Of a stretch of 64,000 nt of DNA, positions 45,364 through 56,611 are shown piece after piece. The notes under the pieces are model-generated. The model made no database searches and had not been told where the DNA came from. It saw only the letters and a program-made list of their open reading frames with translations. How positions within the stretch are numbered: the stretch's first letter is position 1; each line of letters starts with the position of its first letter. Source of the stretch: Paracyclopina nana (lineage: Eukaryota > Arthropoda > Copepoda > Cyclopoida > Cyclopettidae); NCBI GenBank assembly GCA_019096065.1, contig JAGUCH010000001.1, positions 6,386,001 to 6,450,000 of the forward strand, written 5' to 3'. Both the position numbers and the translations under genes were made by a program.

Positions 45364-48300
45364 CATGTGCAATTAACGACAAAAGTGCACCTTCTTCTGC
45401 CATTTACATTTTGCCAAGTTGCCGGCTGTGCGTTTTGCAAATTGAGGGCGTTTTCTTGCGTTCTAAAAATGGTATACAAGAGCGTCTAATCAAAAAACGT
45501 GCACTTTTAGCATCCCATTTAATGCAAGCTGCAAAAAATAACCATCATTGTGCTCCTCGTGATTTTTTTCCATAACAAGCGTGCTACCAGTCCGCCATTT
45601 TCACGGCCATTCTCTCGCTTGCTCTATGGATTGAGAGATCGGAAGAATAAAGAGACTCAAGGTGAATAAAATGTGATGGGTCGGAAATTGATTTTATCAC
45701 TACACTGGTACTTTGTTACTTACTTGCGTTTAGATCTCCGTTAAGCAAATTCCAACCAGGAGGGGAACAAAAACAGGAATGGCCTTCGAACAGGACCAAG
45801 TGGAAGAACAGGCCACTAAAATTCATCTTTCGTTAAATCGCAAGATTGCTTTTCTTGTTGACACCCTCTTGAGAAATCTTGAGGATTCTCAATTTGCAGG
45901 CCCCGGGGGGACTTCAAGACAAATTAGGATTTTTCAAATGATGCTATTATTAGTTGGGGAGACTATTGCGAAATGGCCAATTTAGCCAACATGTGTAGGC
46001 AGACTCAGTTTTTCTCAAAAAGAACCGATTTCCTTTTTGTGCAGTTGCTTGTAGCTCCCTTGTTTGGGATGTCATAAATCTCGAGAGAATAAAACTATGT
46101 GACATTGTCTATATGCTCAAGCTTCAAACAGCCTAATTCTCTTCATCCTTTTTATTCTGCCGTAGAACAGGTTCTGAAGACGACAACGAAGTAGCTTTTG
46201 TAGTTTCACCGCATTTAAACATCGACTACGAAGACGAGAACAAAAAATGTGAAATCATTGGGCACCATTTTTCTTGCTAGGTAAAACTCCCAACCACCAA
46301 TTCTAGCTCTAAAAGTTGCAAGTAAGAGCCATCGATTAGCCCCTAATCCGTGAGAATCGGCCTCTATGACCTTTTAGTAGTTTTTCTCCCTGTAATTATT
46401 GCAAAAAGAGCATAGATCTTTTTTTGAACACCATTTTAAAGGCTTTTAACGCTCATAACATTCAGGTCACACACTCCGCAGACAAACGATAATTGCTCAC
46501 GCAATAATCAGTTTTCAACGCGATGATTTTTGACCTGATGCAACCGACCAGTTTTGAGCCATTTGAAATAGTGCAACTTTCAGTTGTAGCAGTTTAAGTG
46601 GTGTGTTCGTTTATCGTAGTGATCAAATTTTTCGCAGCAGAGCAGAAGCCACTTTCAGGGTTTCCGATACGAATCCAATTTGATCAAAAGTGCACTTAGC
46701 ACTTTGAAAATGCGTCCCTATAGAGTATGGTGTCGATAGAGCTTCCTGTAAAAAAATCTCCAAGTGTACGAATGTGTGTGTAATCAAAGTACAAGGCTAC
46801 TGCACCTCACAGTGTAGCATATACTTGATATCTGGTCATTTTTTGCTCCGAGCCATGCGAGCTGCAGCTCTGTTCGCAGCTCGTCCTTAATAACTTTTAG
46901 GGACGCGTATATCCACGAAGCATTGAAATAATAAAAATCTCTGCCTCTTCCGACTGCTGACAAGATAACCGTGGCCATTCGAGGAGTTGCTTTGTATGCA
47001 TTGCGCTGCTCGGTTATTATGATCTCTAACTTTCCCAAGGATTCCTATTTAACAAATGAGGTCTACTTTAGGTCTGCTGCGTGGCTAGTCGAAAATCATA
47101 GGGCAGTCACTTGTCTTGCCAAAATGCAAAATGCTCTGAAGCCTTGACTTCAAAGCTAAAAGTTCTGCTGGTTTGTCGACAACAATGTTGAATAATTCTC
47201 AAAACATGCAGAAAGAAATTGGGCCATTGTGGTCACACACAAGATTGCGCAGGTGGCTTTTTCATCTTTGAACTCCTTTGCAGCTCCTCGAGTTTGATGT
47301 CAACCCGATAAAGCCAAAGTTATTTACTCACGAAAACGACATGTTGGTTTTTTACACCATGTTCATAGGATGATCTAGATTTTCATAGCGAGAGGCCAGC
47401 CAATTTTGGACCCCACACGATAATTGCAGAGCATTCAGTAATGCAATATGATGCTACATACTCAACAGCGTGTCGAATGAACCGGAAACCCCCGCTTAAA
47501 ATAGGCAGAATTGATGTTATTTATAGTAGAATTTAGTCGCGTCATGTTTTATCTAATAGACCTCAAACAAATATTTGGGGGCACACTGATCCAGATTCTC
47601 AGTCGTCGCACTTTTGCCTTCATTTAGAGTTCCGGCAGGAAATTTGATTAATCCGAGAAAAGTGACAAGGAAGGTGAAGGACAAGGAAAAAATATCATTA
47701 TCATTGCACCTCAAGTGACCGAAACTACTGTCATTTTTTGGCAATTTGCGTAAGCCACAAAATCATTAATTAAAAGCAGCCCTCAGCTGATAAAACGAAT
47801 TCCATCTCCCTTATGATTGGCGTGATGTGACTCAGATTCTGACTTTTGACCTTTAATTATTCGCCATGTAAAACTAATTTGCTCAAACTATTTCCGTTTC
47901 AGGCATGAAAAATGCTTGCGACTGAGCTTGTTGGCATTGGAATGGCTATTTGTAAGTGCATCAATTATCGCGATGTAAATTGCACTGTCAGACAAGTCTG
48001 TTTACCTACTCTGTCACTATTTTCGACTAAGCGGGAAATCTTTATTAGCTTACCTGAAAGTATTTCATTCGCAAATTCTCAATCTCTGGTTCTGCCTCAC
48101 TTCATCACTCATGGTAAATTCACTGCTATCACCTTCATTCTTGAGTTTCTTCGCGTAAACACTAAAAAATAAACACTGTGACGTCATCCTTTTCGTAACA
48201 GAGTTACCATAGCAAGAGCTTCAAAAGTGTCAACAAATTGGGCTTTTTTCGGGCAAATGGCCTCTATCATTCTTTCTCAGTCTGGTAGCGTAGCACTGAT

Positions 48301-48445
48301 CTATTTTCAAGTTTCAACTAGTTTTAGTCGCTGTGCACTCACAATTTTAAGCAGCTGAAAATGGCCTGAAATGAAAAATCAGCTGTCTGGGGGAAAAGTG
48401 GCGTTATGAGGAAATCTCAAAAAGTGTCTTTTTCCAGGCTTAGTC
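45364..48445. other. Intergenic, no gene seen
   Basis: This is flanking DNA right of the LTR insertion up to the M23 gene. Frames at 45330-45575, 45779-45985 and 47912-48172 are short. The one at 45779 starts with a fair ATG context but has no domain. Nothing is assigned. Confidence 0.4.
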
Positions 48446-51173
48446 ATGTTTACAACTCAAACAACTTGCGCTCATCTTCCTCCCGGACCAGACGAGCCTC
48501 CGAAAATCTCCAATCTGGACCAGGTAACGATTAACCGAGTCGAGCTTGATCATCTTAACTTTTTTCTCCTCTTTGAAGGGCCTCCTGTTTCAATTCGTGT
48601 CAATCGAGATGTCTGATGGATCAAAGGTCGTTGGCCAGGTCATTGGCGTGTACAATGAACGCCCTTTTATGTGGCATCCCATGAACAGAGATACCTTGGC
48701 AATTTTCAAATGCGGATCGCCTGAATTGGGTCTAGACTCGTTCAAGACATCTCCCCTGTCAAAGAACGCGGTGTTCACCATAAACACCGATGAGATATCG
48801 GCCATTGAGGTTGTCAAACAGCCTCCAGATTCAGCTACTACTTACAGGCAGTACTTAAGAGATCACGATATTGCCATTCACCATCAAACCATCATTGAGG
48901 TACGGTTTTTTTCCTACTGATATTTATGTAACGAACGATCTGCTAAGCTATGCATCATCACTAAATGGGCCAAAGAGTATTCGATACTTACTTTCTAGAG
49001 AAATGTAGGTGACTGTTCAAACAAAATGGGACTTACCTGGGGTCAGGTGTCAGCAAGATTGAAAAATGTTCTTAAAATGAGACTTGCAAATTAAAGATTT
49101 CACCAATGCATCATGAGTATGCTTTTTGCACGCTCTGGGTAGTAATTTGGCATTTTTCCATTTTGCATTCTTGAAGAACGAGAACCTACGTGTGTGTGAT
49201 TGCTAGCCCACTTGCTTAATTGCTACGACCCTATGGCTGAAATTTCTCTTAATTGCCCATCATACCCGGTCATAACAGGAATGTTTTTCGGCCGAATTCA
49301 CATTTACTATTGTTCGCAATTTTTTCGCTACCTCTTGTCTTTGTTCGTCCTGTTTTTTGGATGATTTAGATTTAGCTGCCAATTTTCTAGGTATATTGCA
49401 GTTTTATCCAACAAATGATTATGATCTAAGCTTGACAACTGCCGCAAGAATGACAAAGGTTGCTATTATTTGCGCAGAAAAAAGACACACTTGTCCTGAC
49501 CCTTTATATAGCCAAATAAGCACCTTCTTCCTTGTCAGAGTAAGAACTGCGGCTGAGCTACAATGAAATTAGCAATCATTTTCGTTGCTCTCTTCGGGCT
49601 CGTTTTGTCTGCCCCTGCATCCTCTGGGTCAAGCTCGGAATTTTCTGGTTCAAGCTCTGAATCTCTGGACAGGCAATTTAGCTCAGGAAGCTCAGGATCC
49701 TCTGGATCAAGTGAAGAACTAAATGGAAGACAAGCCAGCTCAGGAAGCTCAGGATCCTCTGCATCAAGTGAAGAACTAAATGGAAGACAAGCCAGTTCAG
49801 GAAGCTCAGGATCCTCAGGGTCAAGTGCTGAATCTTCGGAGAGACAAGCCAGCTCGGGAAGTTCTGGATCCTCAGGGTCAAGTGCTGAATCTTTGGAGAG
49901 ACAAGCCAGCTCGGGAAGTTCTGGATTCTCTGGATCCTCTGGCTCAAGCTCTGAATCTTTGGAGAGACAAGCCAGCTCGGGAAGCTCTGCATATTCTGGA
50001 TCTTCTGGGTCAAGCGCCGAATCTTTCGAGAGACAAGCTAGCTCGGGAAGCTCTGGATCATCTGGTTCAAGTGTTGAATCCTCGGAGAGGCAAGCCAGCT
50101 CCGAATCAAGTTCTTTCTAGTTTGGGTCGGTCCCCTTGCAATGAGATTTTACGAATGTCATTTCGATGAGTTAACTCTGTGATAATGAATAGCTTTTAGT
50201 GGTAATAAACGCCCTCTGAATATGCAAATTGATGAGAAAAATGAGGAAAAGATAGGGCTGTCGCAAAATCTCGGTGATGTAAAGTTTGTTTGTATTGTTC
50301 CACCGTGTTACAGGGAGTGGAAGCGTACATTTTAACTGGTTGGACAAGTTACCACACCTGGGAGGACGGACGGAGCAATTATGCATGGGATTTGTCAGCC
50401 CTCAATGATAACATGATGACCTATTCTAGTCTTGGCCAAGAGCTGACAGATTACGCTGCCTTTGGTCGCCAGCTCGGCCTACCGCTGAGTGGCTTTGTAT
50501 CAAAAGTCATGAGAAGTCACCCCGACAATCCTCCTGATTTGATTGCTGCCATTCAATTCGAGGCGTTGGACAATGGTAATGAGGCTGATTTGGATGAAAA
50601 GCCGAACAATGGCGTGGAGGTCACCCCAGGGGGACCTTTTTTGTTGAGAATCCTTCATCAAAAACAGGTGAGAGTTTGTCCATTTATCTACCTTCATGCT
50701 AGTCCGGCAGTTTTATGTTCAAGCTGGCATAAGTACATTTCATTGAGTTTCGCACCATGTTATCAAAATCCTCTACATAAAACCATTTTACAATGTGCTA
50801 AAATAGCCTGTAGTGAAAACGGTCAAGGCGGGTGACATTAACGCACTGGAGCTTTATAATGAAACCATTGAATGATCGACGGGGTGTTCCATTACAGGAC
50901 TCGATCCCTGCAAACATCACTGAAGGTCAATTTCTGGAAGTTGGTTCACCAATAGGCCAAGTTGGCAATAGCGGAACTACATTCACGCCACATACGCATT
51001 TGGTGTTTGGTTTCTTCGACCAAAACGATCGTTTTTGGAGCACCCCGATTGAATGGGAGTGCTACAAACATCGGATTTTGATGGGCTATCCCACCGGATT
51101 TGAATATGGAGACTATAAATTTCACCAGTATGGTTACCCCAAATTCCAGCAATGCGTAAAATCATGCCTTTGA
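48446..51173 (+). CDS. M23-type peptidase-domain protein, intron-containing
   Basis: Four exons join in phase 0 to 342 residues: 48446-48523, 48579-48899, 50314-50667, 50898-51173. The N-terminal 130 residues (MSDGSKVVGQVIGVYNERP region) are a beta-rich part I do not recognise. The second half carries the M23 (lysostaphin/LytM) layout: TGW then a His in SYHTW, then SNYAWDLS (in many bacterial M23 proteins H..N.YAxDF), then GQVGNSG and PHTHLVFGFF, where His-x-His supplies zinc ligands. M23 enzymes cut peptidoglycan peptide bridges; vertebrate LECT2 is an animal relative of this fold. No signal peptide is seen at the ATG used, so the protein would be cytoplasmic unless an upstream exon exists. 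AATAAA follows at 51194. Introns argue it is a resident nuclear gene and not contamination. The third intron contains another gene. Confidence 0.72.
49503..49540 (+). promoter_or_regulatory. Core promoter (TATA box and initiator) of the nested repeat-protein gene
   Basis: TTTATATA at 49503-49510 is followed by an arthropod-type initiator TCAGAG with its A at 49536, 31 bases after the TATATA start. The ATG of the nested gene is 27 bases further on. Spacing is standard for a focused promoter. Confidence 0.65.
49563..50120 (+). CDS. Secreted Ser/Gly-rich repeat protein, nested in an intron of the M23 gene
   Basis: An intronless 185-residue frame with a clear signal peptide (residues 1-16, cleavage near LSA-PA). 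The mature part is almost only Ser, Gly, Ala, Glu and Arg-Gln. It is built from about six to seven repeats of 22-28 residues, each starting RQASSGSSGSSGSS and ending with an acidic S-E-S-x-E group; Tyr and Phe appear rarely and Cys not at all. Low-complexity secreted proteins of this kind serve as silks, glues, cuticle or mucin-like material; which one cannot be told. It sits on the same strand inside the intron 48900-50313 and has its own TATA, initiator and AATAAA (50204), so it is a separate gene. The similarity of DNA repeats suggests growth by unequal exchange. Confidence 0.82.
   Translation: MKLAIIFVALFGLVLSAPASSGSSSEFSGSSSESLDRQFSSGSSGSSGSSEELNGRQASSGSSGSSASSEELNGRQASSGSSGSSGSSAESSERQASSGSSGSSGSSAESLERQASSGSSGFSGSSGSSSESLERQASSGSSAYSGSSGSSAESFERQASSGSSGSSGSSVESSERQASSESSSF
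50204..50209 (+). terminator. Poly(A) signal AATAAA of the nested gene
   Basis: AATAAA lies 84 bases after the stop at 50118-50120 and still within the M23 gene's intron, so the nested transcript can end before the next M23 exon at 50314. Confidence 0.6.
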
Positions 51174-51199
51174 ACAGGCGAAAACGCCCTAGAAATAAA

Positions 51200-52553
51200 A
51201 GTAACGCCATTTTTGGAACGATGCAGGTAATTGCGAACATGTTACATAGATTGCAATCAGCAACTAGAGTTAGAGCACTCTATCTCAAAGACAAGATAAA
51301 AGTATTCATCAATAATTAAATGGCTTTAAAAATTCCTTAAAAAGTTTGATTATTTGGCCTTCTTTTAAGAAGAGCATCGTGCTTTGGTTCTTCTATTTGA
51401 TTGACCTAACTCTTCAGTTGAGAACTCTAGTTGCTGTAAAAATGCGAAGTTTTCATCTGAAATCTCCATCTGGTTTGTCTAGACTACGTAAAACACTTAC
51501 CCTATACTTTTTTGTTTGTACACAAAAAATGCCCTTTTGCTAAAAGCATCGTGATTTGTGCTCCATAAGCTGTTCGAAAGAAGGATGAAAATATCGCGAA
51601 ACCATTCTCCACCGGTTTTTTTGTCAGGGCAAATGTAAATTTATTTGCTTAGTTTAACTTGCCATACAAGACCGCTTATAATCAAATCGTACAGTTTTTC
51701 ACCTTTTCTTTTGCGCGATTATCTAAAAGTAGAATTGCCCACATTTGACCCTAAAGGTGCAAGATTTCTACAGATGCATTTGCTACTTTTCAGATCAAAG
51801 GTGAGCATTGCATTAGTAGAAAGTTTAAAATGCTTTTTGCTCATCCATCATCTCATAAATCACTAGTAGATATTGTAAAAAGTCAAACGATTCCCATATA
51901 GGAAGTAGCTCCGTATCACTCTTGATCTGAATTTATTCCTGGTTAAGGGAGCAAAAAAGTGAAATCCCTCTCCACCTCGTTAAATCAATTCAATTTCTAC
52001 TTCATTAATGCTGAAGAAAAACGTTGAAATCTGATTATGTTAGCTTTTGCTTCTAAGCGTGTAAAAAGTCTCCCTTTATACTGACCGTTCAAAATTGGAC
52101 GGTACGGGAATCTAAACTTTTTGTCACATATTCAATATATACAGGACTTTTAAATGATATTGTTGGAAAGATTGAGCCTTTGTCCATCTTTTTTGTAAAA
52201 GTAGAAAATATCAATTGAAAGAGGAATAAACCCGGAAAATTCAATTTTCCCAAGGCAAACCAGAAAATTGTCACGAAAAAACTGCTGCATCATTTATTTT
52301 TTGCTGTCACGCGGTCAGACGGTATATTCCTTGATCGCACCAAGTGTTTTAAAAAAAAGAAGCCATACTTTTACAAGCGTTCATGCTCTGTACGCATAAA
52401 TAATGAAACAAAATATCCCATCAAAAGAAACCTGACAATACCAAATCCTTCTGTGTTATTGGACACCTGCAGTAGCAACCCTTTCTTCACCAGTAAGGAG
52501 AAGAAGGTGAATAGCCTAAGTGGAACAACAGTTTTGAGTAGGGATAATTCCTC
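51200..52553. other. Intergenic with a dispersed repeat
   Basis: No gene is seen. It holds the second copy of the dispersed repeat (52087-52315) and ends at the left TIR of the DNA transposon. A GCCTAAGTGGAAC segment at 52515-52527 is mirrored with one mismatch at 60680-60692, outside the right TIR. Confidence 0.5.
52087..52315 (+). repeat. Dispersed repeat, copy 2
   Basis: Matches the complement of 25275-25506 across its length with scattered changes, starting TTCAAAATTGGACGGTACGG and ending TTTTTTGCTGTCACG. Non-coding. It lies just left of the CACTA-like element. Confidence 0.65.
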
Positions 52554-52568
52554 CCCACTAAGTGTTTC
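52554..52568 (+). repeat. Left TIR of the CACTA-like element
   Basis: CCCCACTAAGTGTTT, exact complement of 60442-60456. Confidence 0.85.
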
Positions 52569-52576
52569 GCGCTTAA

Positions 52577-52860
52577 GTGCAATACTGCTCCGGTACTGCT
52601 GCATCACTGTCGTCCAAAAATTGGAATAGCAGTATTTCTGAACGACTGCAGCAGTCATTATTTTTTTTTTCAAAAATAATTTTGAAATTTGAAAAACTGC
52701 TCCTGGACTGCACAGCAGTTAATTTTTTTCGTGGCAGAAATGTCTTGCTAAACATGTTTTTCAGCCATGCTTAATGGGTTGCCGTTATTATGTTCCTTAT
52801 TGCTACTGCTAAACATGTTTTGCAGTATTTGAAGTAACTGGTTGCGCAGTATTTTGAAAA
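52577..52860. repeat. Left subterminal repeats (GCAGTATT / ACTGC motifs)
   Basis: About a dozen copies of CTGC, ACTGC or GCAGTATT in both directions occur in under 300 bases, including CTAAACATGTTTTGCAGTAT. The right subterminal stretch 60130-60390 has the same motifs. In CACTA elements such repeats bind the element-encoded DNA-binding protein. Confidence 0.7.
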
Positions 52861-53025
52861 AAAACTGTCCTTATCATTTCTGCAATAATTTTTTTTGCTT
52901 AATATTTTGCGCGAGTTGCGTTTTGAAATGTGCAGTCGTTATTAAGACATTTTTTCATTTTTCCATTTTCAATATGATTAAAAAATTGATACAAGATTGT
53001 GACTCAAATAGTATGTTTTTATTAC

Positions 53026-56000
53026 TTAAACTATAAATGTTTCATTAGGCACAGCCATGATAATGTCTTCACATATAACAGCCTTACATAAAACTGACTC
53101 ATCACTGATAAAAACTGGATCTTCATTTTCACTTTCAGGTACGATTCGCTTAACCAGCACTTCTGACATGTCCAGATACATTGCCTCTGGATAAAACAAT
53201 GGATGTGTCTTGATTTTCTCACCGTAATAGCCATTTTCTGCTGTGTCAACAATTAAGAAGAAACTGCCATCGTTTGTTGCCACTAAATTGTTGCATGCTC
53301 GTTTTGGTCCTTTATTTGCTGATATTTTGATGGAGTGGCCACACTGATGACGCTGCATGCGTGAAATAAAAGATTTGACCATCAATTGCTTAGCAAATGA
53401 TAGTGTATTTGGCTTGATGATTCTCTTGACGAATGAAAAAAAACTTTCAAATAGCAATGCCGAGAAATTGCTTAGCATGCCTACATCACGAACTTCAAAG
53501 ATGTGTGAAAAGGCATGAATGTTGAACACACACTCCCCTGCTCCATAGACTTTTTGGAACAGGTCATAGAATCTTTTTGACATTTCAAATGAGCGTTCGC
53601 TAGTCATTTTAGCTCTGAATATGCAGTCTGGCATCAGTGCCATTCTGACTATCCATGAAAACGTGAGCCACAACTTTCTTTGTCTCTCTGTAAGCATCTC
53701 CCTGCAATGCCAAGTACATAGCATGAAATCCAACTGTTGCAACTGCCAAAAACTCAACAGCCTTATAATGGATGAATGTATCTGTGATTGGTCTTGGCCT
53801 TCGTTTGAACTCACTTGGCAAATCCATTTGCATCCAATATTTGTCAAATCGTTGAGCAATCACTTTTCCCGCTTCACTCAATTTTTTGTCTGTTGGCCTA
53901 AATTCGAGAATGAACTTCAAAACAAGCCTGCAGACTCCCAAACTGACATTATGCATGGGGTCTACACAGAAGTCATTGATCATATCAAAATAGGGCAGTC
54001 GCAGTAATGGAGAATAGCCCTGAATTCCGTAGCGTTTTTTCTTTGGTAGGGCATTAGGATTGTCTTTTAGTTGCTCAGCAATTGTTCGCCATTCTTCCAA
54101 ATTCCTAAGTTTGAAATTGATAGTGCTTGCAGGGTACGACATTTTGTGCTTTCTTTTGTTGTACTTGCCAATCGCCAGGCACCTTTCACAACTGAAGTAG
54201 CCGTTATGTCCTACAACAGCCTTCAATTTCAATCGCATTGGTGTATCACCATTAAAGCGTCGCAGGCAAATACCAGTTCTTAAGCACTCGTCAATCACTC
54301 GATCAATTAGCGTGAGCATTTCTGTTGTTTTGCCTTTACGGTAAATCTGTACTGCCATGGGGTACACTTCCTTGCAGTTGTCGAATTTTGTGCACAAAAT
54401 GTTCATTTGTGCGTCACCACTCTTTGTAAGAGGAACGCCATCAAAGAACAGATCGGCAAACTTGTGCTTCACTTGATCAGCAGTTTTTTTGATGTTCTCA
54501 TATTCAAGATGAAATGCGTAGAGTTCACAATGGGCGTGTACGTCCACTCAGACATTAGTTTGTATCGAGGGCGCGAAACGTTTCCTTGGAAACTTTGTGC
54601 CAGAATAAATTTCAGTCTCATTGGTCTCCGTGTCCAAAATTCATAAATCATCTTTATGTTTGGAACTCTACTTTCAAAACGCTTACGCATTGTTGGATAA
54701 GTAATAAGCGACTTTGTATCTAGGTGTGAAGCAACAGCATGACCTTGAGCAGCCACTATAAAGTTCCACAAACATTCCACAAGCAGTTTCTTCGAGCCCT
54801 AAAGCATTCACTACTGTCATGAACCTTAAGTAGAACGCATCATCTCGCTCATTGCTAGTGAGAAGCATCCTGTCTTTTTCAAACTCCTCTTGAAACTGCT
54901 TGCGTGTCATGTTACGGAGGTGAATGTTTTTCTCACTGCACACATTAACACTTCCAATTTCACCATCAATTACATTGTATCGTCGTAGTCTTCATTGCAA
55001 TCAAAGTACTCGTCCTCTTCAGAGTCACTTGCTTCAATGTCACTTGGAATGTTGTCGCAACTTTGCTGATCATCTGATGGGCGCCTATGCCTTCTTAATG
55101 TGAGCAACGACTCACTTTCAGCCTGGAAAAGATCAAGGAAGGGTTACAAATACATTTATATAGAGAAATAATTGGTGATAAGTTATACTTGTGCAATTTC
55201 ATCGTTTTCAAGTTCATGTTGCCCATTAGCGGCATCATTGTTGTTTTCCAAATTGATGTGCTCATTAGGAACTTCGTCATCTTCCGAGTCGGTCTCCTTT
55301 GATTGGCCGTTGTAATTGAAATCAGCATCGGCGACAACAAAGTTAACTTGCTGAGCAACTGCGTCATTACTATCTTCGTCCAAATTGTTGATGGGTGAGT
55401 CAGACAAATTCACACTTTGCTGGCTGCTGTCATCCCCAGAATCATTGACAAATCTTCTCCTTAATAGCTCCTGCATATACATGGTGTCGACCACATCTTC
55501 ATGTTCCTCTCCATCGTCAACTAAGTCATCATCACCCTCATCGTTTGAGAATATAAGTTGCTCCAGTGGTATTTCAATATCGTCAGGGTCAACAACTTTC
55601 CTAATCTTCCGTTGACGGAGATTTTCGATTATCTTCTCTCCAGGGAATAGCTCTTGCGTCTCATATACTTCAGTAGCTGCATTGGTGTTAGTGTCGTCAT
55701 CGTCTGATTCGCCTTCCATGTCACTGTCGTCTCTTTGGGTCATACGCGACAAATGTAGAAGACGTCTGGTGTCCTCGTTTTTCTTTCTGAGTGTTTTCAC
55801 TGCTGTGTAACTGTTTATTGCCTGCTTAAATTGTGGAAACAGCTTGGTGAGGAGAGAATTTCTTATCGACATGTCATCGCCATTGCGTTTCCAGTCAAGT
55901 CGGCAATTTTCAAAGGCGCCGCCATTAAAGGGACCGCATTTTTAACACCTGATGGACCCGGCATGGGACTGTAAAAAACATAGCAGTTGTGTTAATTACA

Positions 56001-56201
56001 TTAATTGGATTTATCGTGTAAATTGACTTACTCAGAAATTTCATCAAGTTCTCGTTGTCGCCGCATTTGCTCATGACGAGCTGTCGTTCGACGCACTTTT
56101 TCAGCCTCTAATTCGGCCTCCTTCTGTTTTTCTCGTTGGCGTCGTTTACGTTCGGCCGGGCCTTCATGTTTTAATGTTTTTTTCACTTTTTTAGGTCCCA
56201 T
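53026..56201 (-). pseudogene. Tnp2-like transposase, frame switches at homopolymers
   Basis: The minus strand encodes a Tnp2/CACTA-type transposase over nearly 3 kb. The first exon begins at ATG 56201 (basic, Lys/Arg/Glu-rich) with a donor near 56038. An acidic region follows to about 55193 (donor), then an acceptor near 55123. The core includes FFDGVPLTKSG (expected first catalytic Asp region), GHNGYFSCERCLAIG (zinc-like CxxC) and DPMHNVSLGV, hallmark motifs of metazoan Tnp2-like proteins, then a C-terminal part ending at 53026. The frame changes by one base at 54797-54799 (CCC on plus), 54484-54490 (T7) and 53700-53702 (CCC); sequence stays protein-like on both sides of each. A fourth change near 54990 may be a very short intron. 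So either the copy is freshly inactivated or the assembly has homopolymer errors. Confidence 0.7.
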
Positions 56202-56611
56202 TTTGACGGCATCTTTCAGTCGCCAATTCAAAATGGCGTTGTTTGTTTATTTGTCGCAGTTGCTGTTTCAGTCTTCACGCAACCTTACCTGAAGGTGAAA
56301 TGGGGAGACATTAAGTTATTTTTTGTCGTACGACGAAAATGTACTAATGCAAAACTTTGCAATTAATACAGCAATTATTAATTAATTACTATCATTTGCG
56401 AGTAATGAACAATATTAGCAATATTGCGTGTTCAGTATTTATGTCATTAAAAAACTGCCGAGCAGTATTCCAAAATATTCCGCGCGCGGACAAGATTTAA
56501 ATTTTCTCGCCAAACAGGTAGAGGTTAAAATAACCGTCGCCGAAACGAATCCGACAATTTTAAAAATTGATTTATCATCGAAAATCAAGGCAATCTCGAA
56601 GAATTGTGACC

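Noticed and set aside
45779..45985. 68-codon plus-strand frame with a fair ATG context
   Set aside because: No domain, no promoter elements and no connection to the M23 gene; kept only as part of the intergenic stretch.
49678..50169. Open frames in other phases and on the minus strand across the Ser/Gly repeat gene
   Set aside because: Caused by the repeat structure of the real gene, which has signal peptide, promoter and poly(A) signal on the plus frame.
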